A stretch of DNA of 64,000 bases from positions 5,828,001-5,892,000 of the forward strand of contig CP099850.1 in NCBI GenBank assembly GCA_030062745.1, written 5' to 3'. Below the pieces are notes generated by a model, which was given only the letters and a program-made list of their open reading frames with translations, ran no database searches and was not told the origin of the DNA. Both the position numbers and the translations under genes were made by a program. Each line of letters starts with the position of its first letter. Position 1 is the stretch's first letter. This document shows positions 1-11,089 of the stretch, piece by piece. This stretch comes from Capitulum mitella. Its lineage: Eukaryota; Arthropoda; Thecostraca; Pollicipedomorpha; Pollicipedidae.

Positions 1-411
1 CTGACGACGTCGTCACACGACTCGCCACTGGCAGAATATTGCGTCGTTCAGGAGAGCGTGCCAGTTTGAAAGTCTGCCATTGGGCCAACATATTTGGTCC
101 GTCTCTCAGCCATTTTGATGAGCACGTGCCATGAAAGCGTCCTTTCGTCGTATCAAAACATCTAAAAACTAAAAACAACGCATTCGGCCGTTGTCTGTTA
201 CCCAAAATAAGCGAAAGTTATGTTTGATAAGTTGTGAAATGATTCATAAAAAGCAAAATTAAATAATTTGAAAAGACTGACGTGGATGTTTCAGAACAAC
301 GAGTCACCCGGAAAAAATGCAAATAATGGAATGAATAACGTAAAAACAACATTAGATAAGCATGCAAATATATGAAATGTTCACGAACCAGGATTCAAGG
401 ACTATTATCAA
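1..411. other. intergenic, nothing recognised
   Basis: AT-rich single-copy-looking DNA without a convincing open frame, RNA gene or repeat. It ends at the degraded left terminus (TCAA at 408-411) of the transposable element that follows. Confidence 0.5.
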
Positions 412-1144
412 GGCTCTTTCTCGGAGGGCTAGACGGTATGGCCGATTGCCGGCAGGGGAGAGGATCCGCCCCCCCCCCCTAAAATCTCGAGAACCACTAG
501 CCCGATTTTATTGCAACAAATGGCAATCGATTTGCCACGACATCAGCTACATATTTTCGAAGGGGTGGATACAGGGGCGAAAAGGTTAAAATGGGGGATA
601 TTTTTGCACTTCTTATAACTCCGTTGTTTATGGACCGATTTTGATGAAATTGGTATAAATCGAGAGATTATGGATGGGACATTTACCGTTGCTCCATACA
701 TTTCAAATTTTGGGACAATTCATAGGGGTCCACAGGGTTTCGAAAATAGGAGGATTAGTTTTTCAGAATTGATTAAGCAAAAAGTTCATTTCTCTCTTCT
801 ACTAGTCATGCTATGCTGTAGAAGTACAAATCGTATCACAATGTTTGTATAATGTTGCCAAAGATGGTGCCAGGGACATGGAAAAGCGAGAACTGTCATG
901 GTCACTTGTTCTTCAGATCAACTGGCGACCTTTAACATTAAATGGCCTCCAGTTACCTTAGAGTCACTTGGAATGACCTCGTGTGCATTTTACATTATCT
1001 GAAAACGTTTCCAGTCATCTGAATTCACTCTGTTTTTGAAATTCCACTTTATGGTTGTTGCGATATAGAGTATGCGCACTGACATTTTAGGTCATAGCTC
1101 CGTGACCCGGCCTGATATCGAGCTGAAACTTGGTACACAAGTAG

Positions 1145-1159
1145 AGGGCACCCTTCTAC

Positions 1160-1215
<56 letters not shown>

Positions 1216-1228
1216 AAAAGGGTGCCCT
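1145..1228. repeat. 84-bp near-perfect hairpin with (TA)n centre
   Basis: AGGGCACCCTT..CGCCATATAT on the left is mirrored by ATATATGGC..AAAAGGGTGCCCT on the right. The arms are about 28 bp with two mismatches, both transitions. The centre is pure TA. It is followed to about 1345 by more TA-rich sequence with small ATATATGGCCATATAT palindromes. It lies inside family 1 copy 1 and is absent from copy 2, so it is a secondary expansion. Confidence 0.8.
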
Positions 1229-1410
1229 ATACATATATATATATATGGCCATATATATACATACATATATATATGGCCATATATATACATATATATATAT
1301 ATATATTATATATGTATATACCCGGAATATATATATATATATACATTCTGGGTTTGGCATCTGAAAAAAACGGCGCCAAAATATTTGCTATGAAACCAAA
1401 TTTTGACTTT

Positions 1411-1427
1411 TGACCTTGACCTGACCT
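1411..1427. promoter_or_regulatory. TGACCT half-site cluster in family 1 copy 1
   Basis: Seventeen bases, TGACCTTGACCTGACCT, hold three nuclear-receptor half-sites: two spaced by one base and a third overlapping by one base. The position corresponds to a diverged GACCTTGACCTAACC in copy 3 (about 6630). What is seen is the motif; binding is unknown. Confidence 0.3.
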
Positions 1428-1768
1428 CGTTAAAGTGCGCTCAGATGAACAAAATTGTATTTGTATATTGCCTGACTACTTACCTATACATCCACATAAA
1501 GTTTTAAGTTCTCTCTTAAAAGCGCTACTTTTGACAGTCATTTTCCCTTTACCCTCAAAAGGGCCAAAAACGGCCTGAGATGCCTCCCAAAAATGTTGCC
1601 TGGCTCCGCACCTAAGCAAAATAGAATTACGAAATTTTGTCACAGTAAGAAGAAAAAATAGCTAGGAGAAGTTACTAGGTTTAGTGAAGCTTCGTCAAAA
1701 ACCCTGGAACGGGCAAGCAAAAAAAAAGACGGGTGGGATTCATCCCCACCTGCCGGGAATAGGGTTAA

Positions 1769-3085
1769 CGCGCCTTTGACATGCGTCTATAATTACAAAA
1801 ACCATAAACTAAAAACTGTAAACTTGTAGAGTTTCAGTGTGCTTTCGCGTGATTTTCTCTGCCTCTTATTCATCCTTGGATTATCGTCAGTTGTTCATCT
1901 CGATTAAAACAGATGGATTAATATCTGAAAACGGCGGCATTCGACCGTTTTATTTCCACCAGACCTCACTCGCTTCTCCCATTCCTTTCGCCCCACTTCA
2001 TCCTGTAATTTCCGGCGGAAAGTAGTAGCATAGCAGCTCCATCAATGTGTGCCATTTTAGGACAGCATGTCCGCTTCCAGTTTCTGTTTACGTCCTTTCC
2101 GTTTACGTTGCAATGGCTTGAGCCCGTTCCGAATTACCCTTTTGTGTCCAGCCTGGTTTGGCTCTGTTCGGCTTGATTTGGAAGGTTTACTTCATTAACT
2201 GCCAGACTTGGGAAGTCCGCGTGAACGAAACGAGGCTATGTAGTCCGGCCTCATCACAGTGAATGGAAAAAGAGGTAAAGAGGGGTATACGGGAGCGGTT
2301 GGAACAAACGTAAAATTATGACAAAACGTAACCGTGACAAAATGTGGGCCAATATGTTATGCCGATAACAGCACACATATGCACACTCACATATTATGGG
2401 ACTCATAGACAGACTTGGGTCACCTTTCGTTTGACTGCAATGCCTTCCAGAGCTCGGTCAAATGTGCTACCCATACAGTTGGTGATCCTGGTAGCGCTTT
2501 GCGCATGATGGACGACCTAATGGGAAACTGGCACTGATCAATAGAGGTGCAACGGCGGGGAACACACAGCCGATGGTTCTTGTCGGGTGCCGTGCTCTAG
2601 AGCAAAAAGGTTAAAACAGAGCACACCCGAGAAATCCTCAAGCCCCCCGGGGGCAGCATTTTACGAGCAGAGTGTAAAAAGTGACCAGGTTGGAGGTCAA
2701 GAGCCAGCCGAGACTCTGAAGCAGGTCGAGACATGGTCAAACTTGCGTCTCGCAAAGATAATTTTCGCCGGGAAGCTAATGACCTACCGTATTTTCAGAT
2801 ATTTTAACCAGAACACGCACCATAGACAGAGATGGAGCATCTCACCTGCGAGAGAATCAAGACTGGAATGGTAACTGAGGATGTGTCCGGGAGGCTATGG
2901 CGGAAGTAAGATAAGGAGACCAACATAATGAAGCACCTGCAAGTGATCATGAAACGTGAATTTTCAGGAAAGATAGCGATCGAAAGCGAGGCCGAGGTTT
3001 CTGATTTACACCAGATGGCGAGATCGTTGCATCGGAACTGATTTTGATGCCGTCTAGAGAGATACCGCGTAAATTTCGCTGACTA
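1769..3085. other. intergenic, nothing recognised
   Basis: No gene, RNA or clear repeat seen. Short open frames on both strands have no recognisable domain. Confidence 0.45.
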
Positions 3086-4237
3086 CTAAAAAGCATAAAC
3101 CGTTTTTCTGGGGTTTGCTTTCAGCATTTTAATTCTTGTGTTAGTTATTGAGAGTGTTTCATCTGCCGAATGATTTCTTCCAGGACGAGTGCTTGCCGCT
3201 GACAAGCAGCTCAGTGACATCAGCGCACTGTACAACCTCAGCACTGTACATGGAAGGGCTAAGGTCGTCGGCAGGATTTGCCAGACCGCCTCGAGGACCG
3301 AGAGCAGCGCCCGTCTGGTCCGTCGACCCGACTGAGGACGACACCTGGCAGTCAGCAGGCGGCCGGGGACGGACGGTTTCGGCCGCATTTCTTGAATGGC
3401 TAACACGTCGTAGTCTGACCTAAAACTCGAGACAGCTCCAGGATGCAGGATCTCCTGAACAGCGCCTCCGGCAGAGTGGGCTCGGCGAGTGCCCGTTCCG
3501 ACCGCCGCCGGGCACACCCGGCAGGCCACTGAGCGGGTCAGGCGGCCGGCCAAGCCGACGCCAAGAGGGGCGCCGAACGGATCAGGCTGGTAGGGACGGC
3601 ACACGGTGACGTCACGCCAGAGGCGGTCTTCAGCGTGTCGTAACGCGACGTAACGCAACGCAACGTGACGTAACGTGACGAGCGCCACCGGTGTAAGCTG
3701 TACGGCATGCACTCGAGGGCGCAGAGGCCGCTGCCGGGACACAGCAGACGCAGAAGACAGACAGCGATGTCTCGACGCATTGTACTGTTCGGGTGTCACT
3801 CGCCTGTGGTCAAATCTGCAAGACTGCGTTTTGTTTCTGGGGCATACTTCAACAAAGATGGAGATAGGCAAAGAACCCCTGTTCTCAAAGTACGCCCCAT
3901 TCAACTCTCGCACTCCTAACAAGCCGTACTGCTGCGTCCGAGGCATCTGCACGAATTCGGTTTTTCTGCCATTTACGTCACATTGTGTTGTCTTGAAATC
4001 ATCCGCACGCATCTCAAATGCCAAATTAGCAGGGTACTTACGCGCTTCCGGATCTTTAGCCAGACAGAGAGCACAGACAGCTCCACCGATGACGGTGAAA
4101 TTTGCACGCACGACAGGTCTTACCTTCGCGACAATCCACGACATAAATTCATACCGGTCCAACGCCAGTGTCAGCCACAGCGCTCGCGAGAACGGGGCAT
4201 GCTTTCCTACTTTTATCAATACGAAAACCAATAGCAT
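3086..4237 (-). CDS. unrecognised 383-codon open frame, possibly containing short exons
   Basis: This is the longest open frame outside the receptor. I do not recognise the product. The middle (codons about 180-205) is a reading of a short CGTAACG-type tandem repeat at about 3640-3680, which argues that the full frame is fortuitous. The first part is more protein-like. It contains a start (M32, codon at 4142-4144, reading MSWIVAK) followed at once by a consensus splice donor AAG|GTAAGA (intron would begin at 4123 on this strand). A second donor, GC|GTAAGT, would begin at 4041 after a hydrophobic stretch (TVIGGAVCALCLAKDPEA). A small gene on the minus strand with exons here is conceivable. An overlapping + strand frame (3675-4268) is equally unrecognised. 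Confidence 0.15.
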   Translation of the reverse strand: MLLVFVLIKVGKHAPFSRALWLTLALDRYEFMSWIVAKVRPVVRANFTVIGGAVCALCLAKDPEARKYPANLAFEMRADDFKTTQCDVNGRKTEFVQMPRTQQYGLLGVRELNGAYFENRGSLPISIFVEVCPRNKTQSCRFDHRRVTPEQYNASRHRCLSSASAVSRQRPLRPRVHAVQLTPVALVTLRHVALRYVALRHAEDRLWRDVTVCRPYQPDPFGAPLGVGLAGRLTRSVACRVCPAAVGTGTRRAHSAGGAVQEILHPGAVSSFRSDYDVLAIQEMRPKPSVPGRLLTARCRPQSGRRTRRALLSVLEAVWQILPTTLALPCTVLRLYSALMSLSCLSAASTRPGRNHSADETLSITNTRIKMLKANPRKTVYAF

Positions 4238-5539
4238 TTCGCCAGGGCTTCAAAACATTCAGCAATAGCCCGGACAGTGACAGATTTAGGACCCGCAGTT
4301 TCAGCACATGGGTCGTTTACGCCAATAATCCGAGTGAAATCATTTAATTCGTGCAACTGTAATGGTAACACATTAAACGGAGTCGGAAAGACGTATAAAC
4401 ACCAAATAGAATGCAAATTAGAGATGCAGATTATCATCCTGCCCAGGTAACACATTTAACTGGGCTTGACCAGCGGGCTCTTTCCTGGTCTCTGTGTGAA
4501 CGGTTTTCACAGGAAAAAGCGTCGTCTGCCCAAAGGACCTTAACTACAAGTATGTTAGCGCGGTCCAGGTAAAAACAACCAGCCAACATCAGAGAACCAC
4601 ACCCCTTTCACATTCCCTTCTCTCCTCAAAATTACAGGCTCTTCTCTCTATCAATGGCGGCCCCTAAAACATGGAATGAAAGAATTGGTAAAATATTTCC
4701 TGTGATTTCTTGCGTCCCGAGAAATAATGAGCCCTCAAAACAGTTGTCAAAAGTTTATTTTGAAAAAATACAAAAATCGGTTATAAAACAACATACATAG
4801 CTGACCAAGCCAATTAAACTGAATCATACAATTTATGTCTTTTTCACATCGTATTGAGACTTACATACAGTGTCAAAATGTGTTCTGTATGCTCTTCATT
4901 TTCATTTATTTTTCGTTTGTCCGTATTTTTTATTTTTATTTTATTTTTTTGACTAGCCCAAGTTCATAACCGAGCATGGTATTCCTCGCGAAACGGGCAG
5001 CGCTACTAACCTATATATATAGTACATCTGTGTAACCTGCTTGCCCGGTTCGCGAGGCCTGTCACTGACTATTATCGGTGACGGGAGCGGATTTAGAAAG
5101 AAAGAATAACGAGGAGTGGTGTGACGTGAAAGTGATTCTTGAAGCAGTGTAGAAATCATGGTATTTAACGTAATTGGGTCACACGTGCATGGAAGGGCAC
5201 TCATGCCTGCCCATTTACAGGTAGGGGAACTAAAAGTACAAATATACATTAATGGAAAATGGTGAAATGAAACTTTTGTTAAGTTTCAGATCCATTCTTC
5301 TACAAAGAATATCGTTGCCACCGGCACCAAGTGTTGCATTTTCGCGCAGTGAAGCAAGCGGGAGCCGCTTGTTTGATGTAGTTTTGTTTACCAAAAAAAC
5401 GGCTGTTTGATTTTGGGCCTACCAACCCAAGTTTCTTCACCTATGACTGCAGACGACGCAAAACGCCAATCAGATTCCATTTCATTACCGAAAGAACGCG
5501 ACTGAAAACAGTCGCAAAATCACATCGGCTGCGTCTTCT
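4238..5539. other. AT-rich intergenic DNA
   Basis: AT-rich with a T-rich tract at about 4910-4952. No gene or transposon fragment recognised. Confidence 0.45.
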
Positions 5540-5880
5540 CCGCTGGCAAGGCGAAGTCGCTTGAGGTCGGCTGAGCCCGTCGCACGGCCGGCCGCCAGCC
5601 TCTTTTCTGCCGACCCGGCCACCCATCTCGGCACTAGCCAATCTGCCGGGTAACCCCGCGGCCGCCGAGAGTGCCGCGGCGCCCAGCTCGCGGCGCCGCG
5701 TGCCGGCAGCCGCCAGCGCCGCCCGGGGCGTTTTTGCCGGCTCCGCCCGCTCCGACGGCCGAGGCGTGATATTGGCGACACTATCGCCGTAACCGATCGG
5801 CGGTGCTGTCCGGGACACAGCCCGTTATTGGACGCGGCCCGAGCAGCGTTGCCCGGGCTGTGGCGCTCAGTGTTGGCTGT
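5540..5880. promoter_or_regulatory. GC/CpG-rich island, possible promoter
   Basis: An abrupt GC-rich, CpG-dense block between AT-rich flanks. On its right side it contains ATTGG (an inverted CCAAT) at 5825-5829. The minus-strand open frame across it (5441-5818) is Ala/Arg/Gly-rich, as expected of GC-rich sequence read as protein, and has no domain. A promoter or first exon is possible; nothing downstream identifies the gene. Confidence 0.25.
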
Positions 5881-6189
5881 TTGGGATCGCGCGCCATGGC
5901 GGGCATAGTGACTGTACCATAGCTTTGTGTGATGCTAGTAGTCGCAGATCAGGGTGGATCAATTTGATCGATCGATCCAATCGATTAATTGCACGAAACG
6001 AAAGAAACGATTGCACTGAGAATTCGGACGCATTTTAATGTGATTGTTCCGACTGGTACTTCTGAACATACATTACACATACAAACAAATCGCGACACAC
6101 ACAAATACAAATCGCGACACAAACAAATCGCGATTATTCGAATGTTTTTTGGGGCGGGAAAACTGCATAAATATAACAATTTAGAATAA

Positions 6190-6977
6190 CTTTGAAGCTA
6201 TTGTTCGCCATTCCGTATTTAACAAGTACAAATCGTATTGCATTTTTTCGTATAATATTCGCCTCGGCAGCGCCAGGGACAAGAAAAAGGGGACCTGTCA
6301 TGGTCGCATGTTCATCCAGTAAATTTGCGACCTTTTGACCTGAAATGACCGTATATGACATGATGGCTACATGAAATTACCTTGGGTTTATTTCATAGAG
6401 TCTTAGAACGTTCTATTTATTTAAATGGGCTATATTTCTGAAAGTCCTGCCTATGGGCGTCATAATATAGAGTACGCGTGGACGCACATCATAGCTCTTT
6501 AATCCGACCTTACATCAACCTGAAGTTCGAATCACTAGTAGAAAGCAATGAGGTAAGCTACATGTATTCCGGATTTTTTTTTTAATTGGCGTGAGAAATA
6601 TTGACACAAAACAAAATTTCGAATTTGGACCTTGACCTAACCTTGCGAAGTAGTCTAAGGTCAACAGAAAATTTGGGGTATATTTGGTTAGTTATATAGC
6701 TACTCATGTTAAGTTTTAGTTTCTCTGTCTTAAAAATTGTACTTTGGGCAACCACTTTCCTTTGGCCTTCCACATTGCCTAAAACAGCAGGAGGTGTCTC
6801 TTAAAAACGCGGCCTGGCTCCGCCCCTGAGCAGAATAAAGTTATGAAAATTTGGCGTAATACGATGGAAGAAGGGATAGGAAAAGTGGCCATGTTTCGTG
6901 ACGTCTCTTTAAAAGTAATGGAAATGGCGAGCAAAAAACCGAATGAAGCTTCTGACCTCCCGTGTACGGGAACATGG
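6190..6977 (+). mobile_element. TTAA element family 1, copy 3 (5'-truncated)
   Basis: Homologous to about 820-1764, but more diverged. Shared landmarks are the GCGCCAGGGACA block near 6270, the CATAGCTC block near 6490, GGACCTTGACCTAACC near 6630, GCCTGGCTCCGCCCCTGAG near 6820, and a right end that runs into TTAA (6978-6981). The right terminus is decayed (GGGAACATGG instead of GGGAATAGGG) and the left part of the element is missing. Copies 1 and 3 share TTAACGCG across the end, so they may share target-site context as well as body sequence. Confidence 0.65.
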
Positions 6978-6981
6978 TTAA

Positions 6982-9900
6982 CGCGTTATTGAGATTGGAC
7001 TATTTGAGTAAATAACTCTTAAGCAAGAAAGACTGCATGAAGATACTAATACATGACATATTGGGAATCAGTGTATCAAAAACTTATAATATTGTCATTT
7101 CCAAGCAGATCTAATTTTCACACTACAAATCCATTGTATGAACAAATTATGATGTTATACGTAGAAATTATATTATAAAATATTTTGTTGTTTAATATTA
7201 TTTAAGAATTATATAATAAAACAAGTTATACATAGAAAATTAAAGGGTATGTTCTAGTTTAAGATGTGTTTTACGCTGAGATAGCCAAATTGTAACCTGT
7301 ATCCTTAAAAGTCAATATGTGACGTACAGTATGTCTCGAAACACGACGCTTACGGAGGTTCAATGGACATCACGAGCGGGCACAGAGCAATGAACGCTTT
7401 TGTTCCTTGGCCTGTGCAGGCCCGCATTACGTCATACCGGTAGGCGGTTAAAGCATATCTAGTCTGCAGTCTATTACATTGTGCGAAGTTCCTAAACATT
7501 TCTATGAACATGAATACTAAGAACCTTATCAGCGAAGTTTTCAGACTAACCAGGTTTTATGACAGGTCGACAAAGGTGGAGTATGGCATTGCTGCGCTCG
7601 GTCGCGTCGGTTGCCGCAAGTTGCGGCCGGCGCCCACCACCGGGCGGACAGCGGCCGGGCGCCGCTGAGCCGGCGGAACGGCAGACGGCGTCGGTGGAAG
7701 ACGACGCTCTGACTGGCAGGAATCTGTGCTCCTGATCTCCGTTCCCGCATCGATAGATGATACTAGGACAAGGGCTAGATTCCACTTGGTCTTTGATTCC
7801 ACTTGGCCCCTGGTATCCAACGTATCAAGTTATTTGCAGCATCGGTAGCAAAATGTCATGTCTGAGTGGTCTAGGTACACGGTTTATTGCTTGTATTCAG
7901 AGAAAGTAAGCGTTTTACTGGTATCGCTAAGTGCAATATAACCACAGATATTCAGATTTTTAAAGACTGTTCGAATTTCGGGCGCCAGCGACATTATTGT
8001 GAGAGATTTCCTTTGCTGCAGTTTCCAGCTGCGAATGCCGGACCTTCCTTCGAATCCTGGATTTTCTTCCAGAAATGACGGAACTCTACATTTCTGCTTT
8101 ATCCATGACAATGTAACGTACATTTAGCATGGAGAATCAGCACGGGTGCAAAGGCGCATGACACGCACAATTCATTTAACACAAAGAGAGTCCGGTCATT
8201 TCCATACAGTCATTTCAGCGAACGAAAATAAAAGAGACGATGTATGCAAGGTGATATTTACGTTCCAGTACGTTATCCGGCTGGTTCCGACTCGGCGTTT
8301 CCGCCAGCCGTGGCCAGACACAGAACATCAGTTGACGCGCGGGTGCAGGCATTTCGCTACGACATTTGAGCTGCGGATCAATGTCATAGTAGAGACGGAT
8401 GGAGCATGTCTCAGTGTCACTGCCACGTATTGTTTTCATCCATACCGGTGTTGCCTAGCCACACAAACGCTAAGCAGGGTCCTGATTAGCATTCTGCATG
8501 GTTTTGTCTAGTGCGCTTGACACTCTGGCAGCCTCCGACAGAGAACGCATGCAAGATAGCAGAGACTGTTTTAGAGCATGTCACGTCAATATGAGACTTC
8601 TGCGGGATTCCCCCCCCCCGAAAAGAAGTTATTTTTGATTAATTTTAAGCAATTACATTGAACCCACTGAGTCAGAGGAGAATGCAAGGATGCGTTACGT
8701 CAGTGATATCTGTAAGGCTGAGATCATCATTTTCTCCGGCAACGTGCAATCTACTTTAGGCTTCTGCGACGTGAAATGAGGAGCAAATTGTGCACCAGAT
8801 GCCAGTCGAGCACGAATGGCGTAATATTCCGACACAACTTCGTGGAAAGCGTCAGACCTCGACTGTCGTTCGATGCTGAGCAGTGCTCGATCAATTTAGG
8901 GCGTGAACAATCATGTCGTTACGCGTGTACAACAGCACATTACACTTATACGAGGCGTCCGGGCACGCGAAAGTGGATTATGTTTTTCTTCAGAATCTCT
9001 TTCTGTCAGCTATTTCGCCCGACACTCACGAAAATGGAGCTTGTCTTGTTTACCGTTGGAGTGAGTCAACACCGTAAAAGATAGTATCGCGAATTTTCAA
9101 GCCGCTGCGAAGTGTATCTAAAAGCACTGAAACGCTTAAAAGGCTTAAAAGGCTGATATCCGGCTCTGCAACTATAACCAGTTGAACAGAAAAGTTTTTC
9201 ATTACGCAATGCCTTTCAGTCTCCCGTGTGTGTATGATGGCACGCCTTTAATGTTTGTAACTTGTGAACTTACGAGTTATGACCCATTTCGCCGCTGCTT
9301 TTTATGTTTGTGACATATTAGGTAAGATTTGCATTCCGCGTTTTAATGACAGCCTCATTTGCCGTTGATAATAAAACATACGGCATCAGAATAAACTTAA
9401 CTAAACGTCCGAAGCCATAACGTGCACTCCACAGAAGCAGGACAACGTTTTCCCCCGGGCCTTTGCCGCCGACCACGGGCCGTGGAATAGAATGGAGAGA
9501 GGGGCGCGATCAGATGGCTGGAGTTTACGTGGCTTGGTGCCACGGTAGCCTCCGGGGGGTCATTTGCCCGTGAACCAAAAACGACGCGACGGAGCCTAAC
9601 GTGGTGACTATGGTCGGCGAGGTACGTAGCGCCGGAAGCTCAGCTGGTGTTTGCGGAGCGAAAGAAAGACGACGTCTTTAAAGGAGAGCCCAAGGGAGAC
9701 TTGGGCCAAAAAGGCGTGAGGGACAGGCTAAGAACAAAAACAACCTGGATTCTGCTGCATCTGCTTGAGATGGCTGGTGCTAGGCGCACTCAACCATCAG
9801 AAACTTTTTGCGCTCTGATGGCTGGTGATTCATAGTGGTTAACAAACGCAAATGTTTGGAACACAGCGATTTCCCTAGACGCTACTTACCGACTGAAAGT

Positions 9901-10269
9901 CAACATTGCAGAATCAAAGTTTGTCTGATGTGACTAAAAAGGCAATGAAGCGTTGCCTCAAAAAGGCTGCTATGTGGAAGATACTTTGAATACACTATTC
10001 CGTCACGATGTCTAGACGAACGTACTGACGGCAGACGGCGAATGCGGTAAGGTCGTCATAAATGCACTCGGTGATTGTTGGGTGTTTTCGGAGGTTAGGT
10101 CGTCAAAAGGTTTTTCGCTCATATAATGGCGGTGAATTTCCCTTGACAGCTCAGGGCACAGTCCAAGCAACCTCTCAAATAAGTTCTGCACCTCGTAACT
10201 GTCGGCGCATCAACGAGTCACACGTCTCTCATAACTGCCGACGCCTCAACCAAAACTGCCGACATTGAC
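6982..10269. other. intergenic, nothing firmly recognised
   Basis: AT-rich to about 7500, then a small CpG-rich block at 7600-7720, then mixed-composition sequence. Open frames such as 8146-8511 (+) and 8776-9084 (+) encode nothing I recognise and lack flanking splice or promoter evidence. Confidence 0.4.
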
Positions 10270-10690
10270 TCGGCCGATTCTGGTCCGCCGGCTCTGGTCC
10301 GCCAGGTCTAGGCTGCCGGGTTTGGTCTGCTGAATCTGGTTCACCGGGCATGGTTCGCCAGATCTGGGCTGCCGGGTCTGGTATACCAGGTCTGGGTTGC
10401 CGGGTCTGGTCCGCCGGGTCTGGGCTGCCGGGTCTGGTCCGCCGGGTCTGGGCTGCCGGATCTCGTTCGCCAGGTCTGGGCTGCCGGGTCTGGTTCGCCA
10501 GGTCTGGGTTGCCGGGTCAGGTATGCCAGGTCTGGGCTGCTGGGTCTGGTCCGCCAGGTCTGGGTTACCGGGCTTGGTCTGCTGGGTCTGGTCCGCCGTG
10601 TGTGGTTCGCCAGGTCTGGGCTGCCGGGTCTGGCCCACCAGGTCTGGTCGCCAGGTCTGGCCCACCAGACTGGTCCGCCAGCTCAGGTTC
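10270..10690. repeat. GC-rich minisatellite (about 15/30-bp unit)
   Basis: Repeated units of the form GCCGGGTCTGGTCCGCCAGG alternate with a GGTCTGGGCT variant, giving about 15-bp units grouped in about 30-bp pairs. The period is a multiple of three, so several frames stay open on both strands. The resulting Gly/Ser/Pro-rich frames are repeat readings, not genes. Confidence 0.85.
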
Positions 10691-10960
10691 GCCGGTGCCC
10701 GCCCGCCGTCGGCCGAAAGCCGAGGCGGGCATCGTCGCCGACGCGGCGGGGCTCAGTCGACGGGGCGCCGCCGGGCAACAGGCAGCGGCCGCGGCGCTCC
10801 GGACCCGGCGACCTCGGACGGCTCCCGGCCGCGCAGCCAGTGACGGTCTCGTGTCGAACGGCCAGCCTCGTCCCCGAGACAGTCGCCACTCGGCGCCTCA
10901 GGTAGGTCAGTGGACGCCGGCGGCACAACAGGGAGCGCCAACGGCAGATCGGCAGGCCCG
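10690..10960. other. GC-rich island beside minisatellites
   Basis: CpG-dense block between two minisatellites. Open on both strands, with no recognisable domain. Confidence 0.3.
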
Positions 10961-10964
10961 GTGG

Positions 10965-11085
10965 CAGGTTAGTGGGTGCCGGTGGCAGCTCAGGGGGCAC
11001 CGGCGGTAGGTCAGGGGGCGCCGGCGGCAGGTCAGGGGGCGCGGGCGCCAGGTCAGGGGGTGCCGATGGCAGATCAGGAGCACGG
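10965..11085. repeat. 21-bp minisatellite
   Basis: About five units of the form GGTCAGGGGGCGCCGGCGGCA with small differences. The flanks are GC-rich and contain related diverged units. Confidence 0.8.
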
Positions 11086-11089
11086 TCAC

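Larger units (their letters stand above)
412..1764 (+). mobile_element. TTAA element family 1, copy 1 (piggyBac-like, non-autonomous)
   Basis: The right end reads CCGGGAATAGGG followed by TTAA (1765-1768). The left end is decayed (TCAA, then an imperfect terminus leading into GGGCTAGACGG). The body matches the reverse complement of 42035-43205 over most of its length. For example, the stretch at about 615-670 (CTTATAACTCCG, TTTATGGACCGATTTTGATG) and the stretch at about 1085-1145 (ACATTTTAGGTCATAGCTCC) recur almost unchanged. It is longer than copy 2 because a (TA)n tract has expanded at 1163-1345. No transposase frame is present; the short open frames at 670-852 and 1072-1413 are chance or microsatellite readings. 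CCC/GGG ends beside TTAA are the hallmark of piggyBac-superfamily elements, so mobilisation by a piggyBac transposase elsewhere is inferred. Confidence 0.75.
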
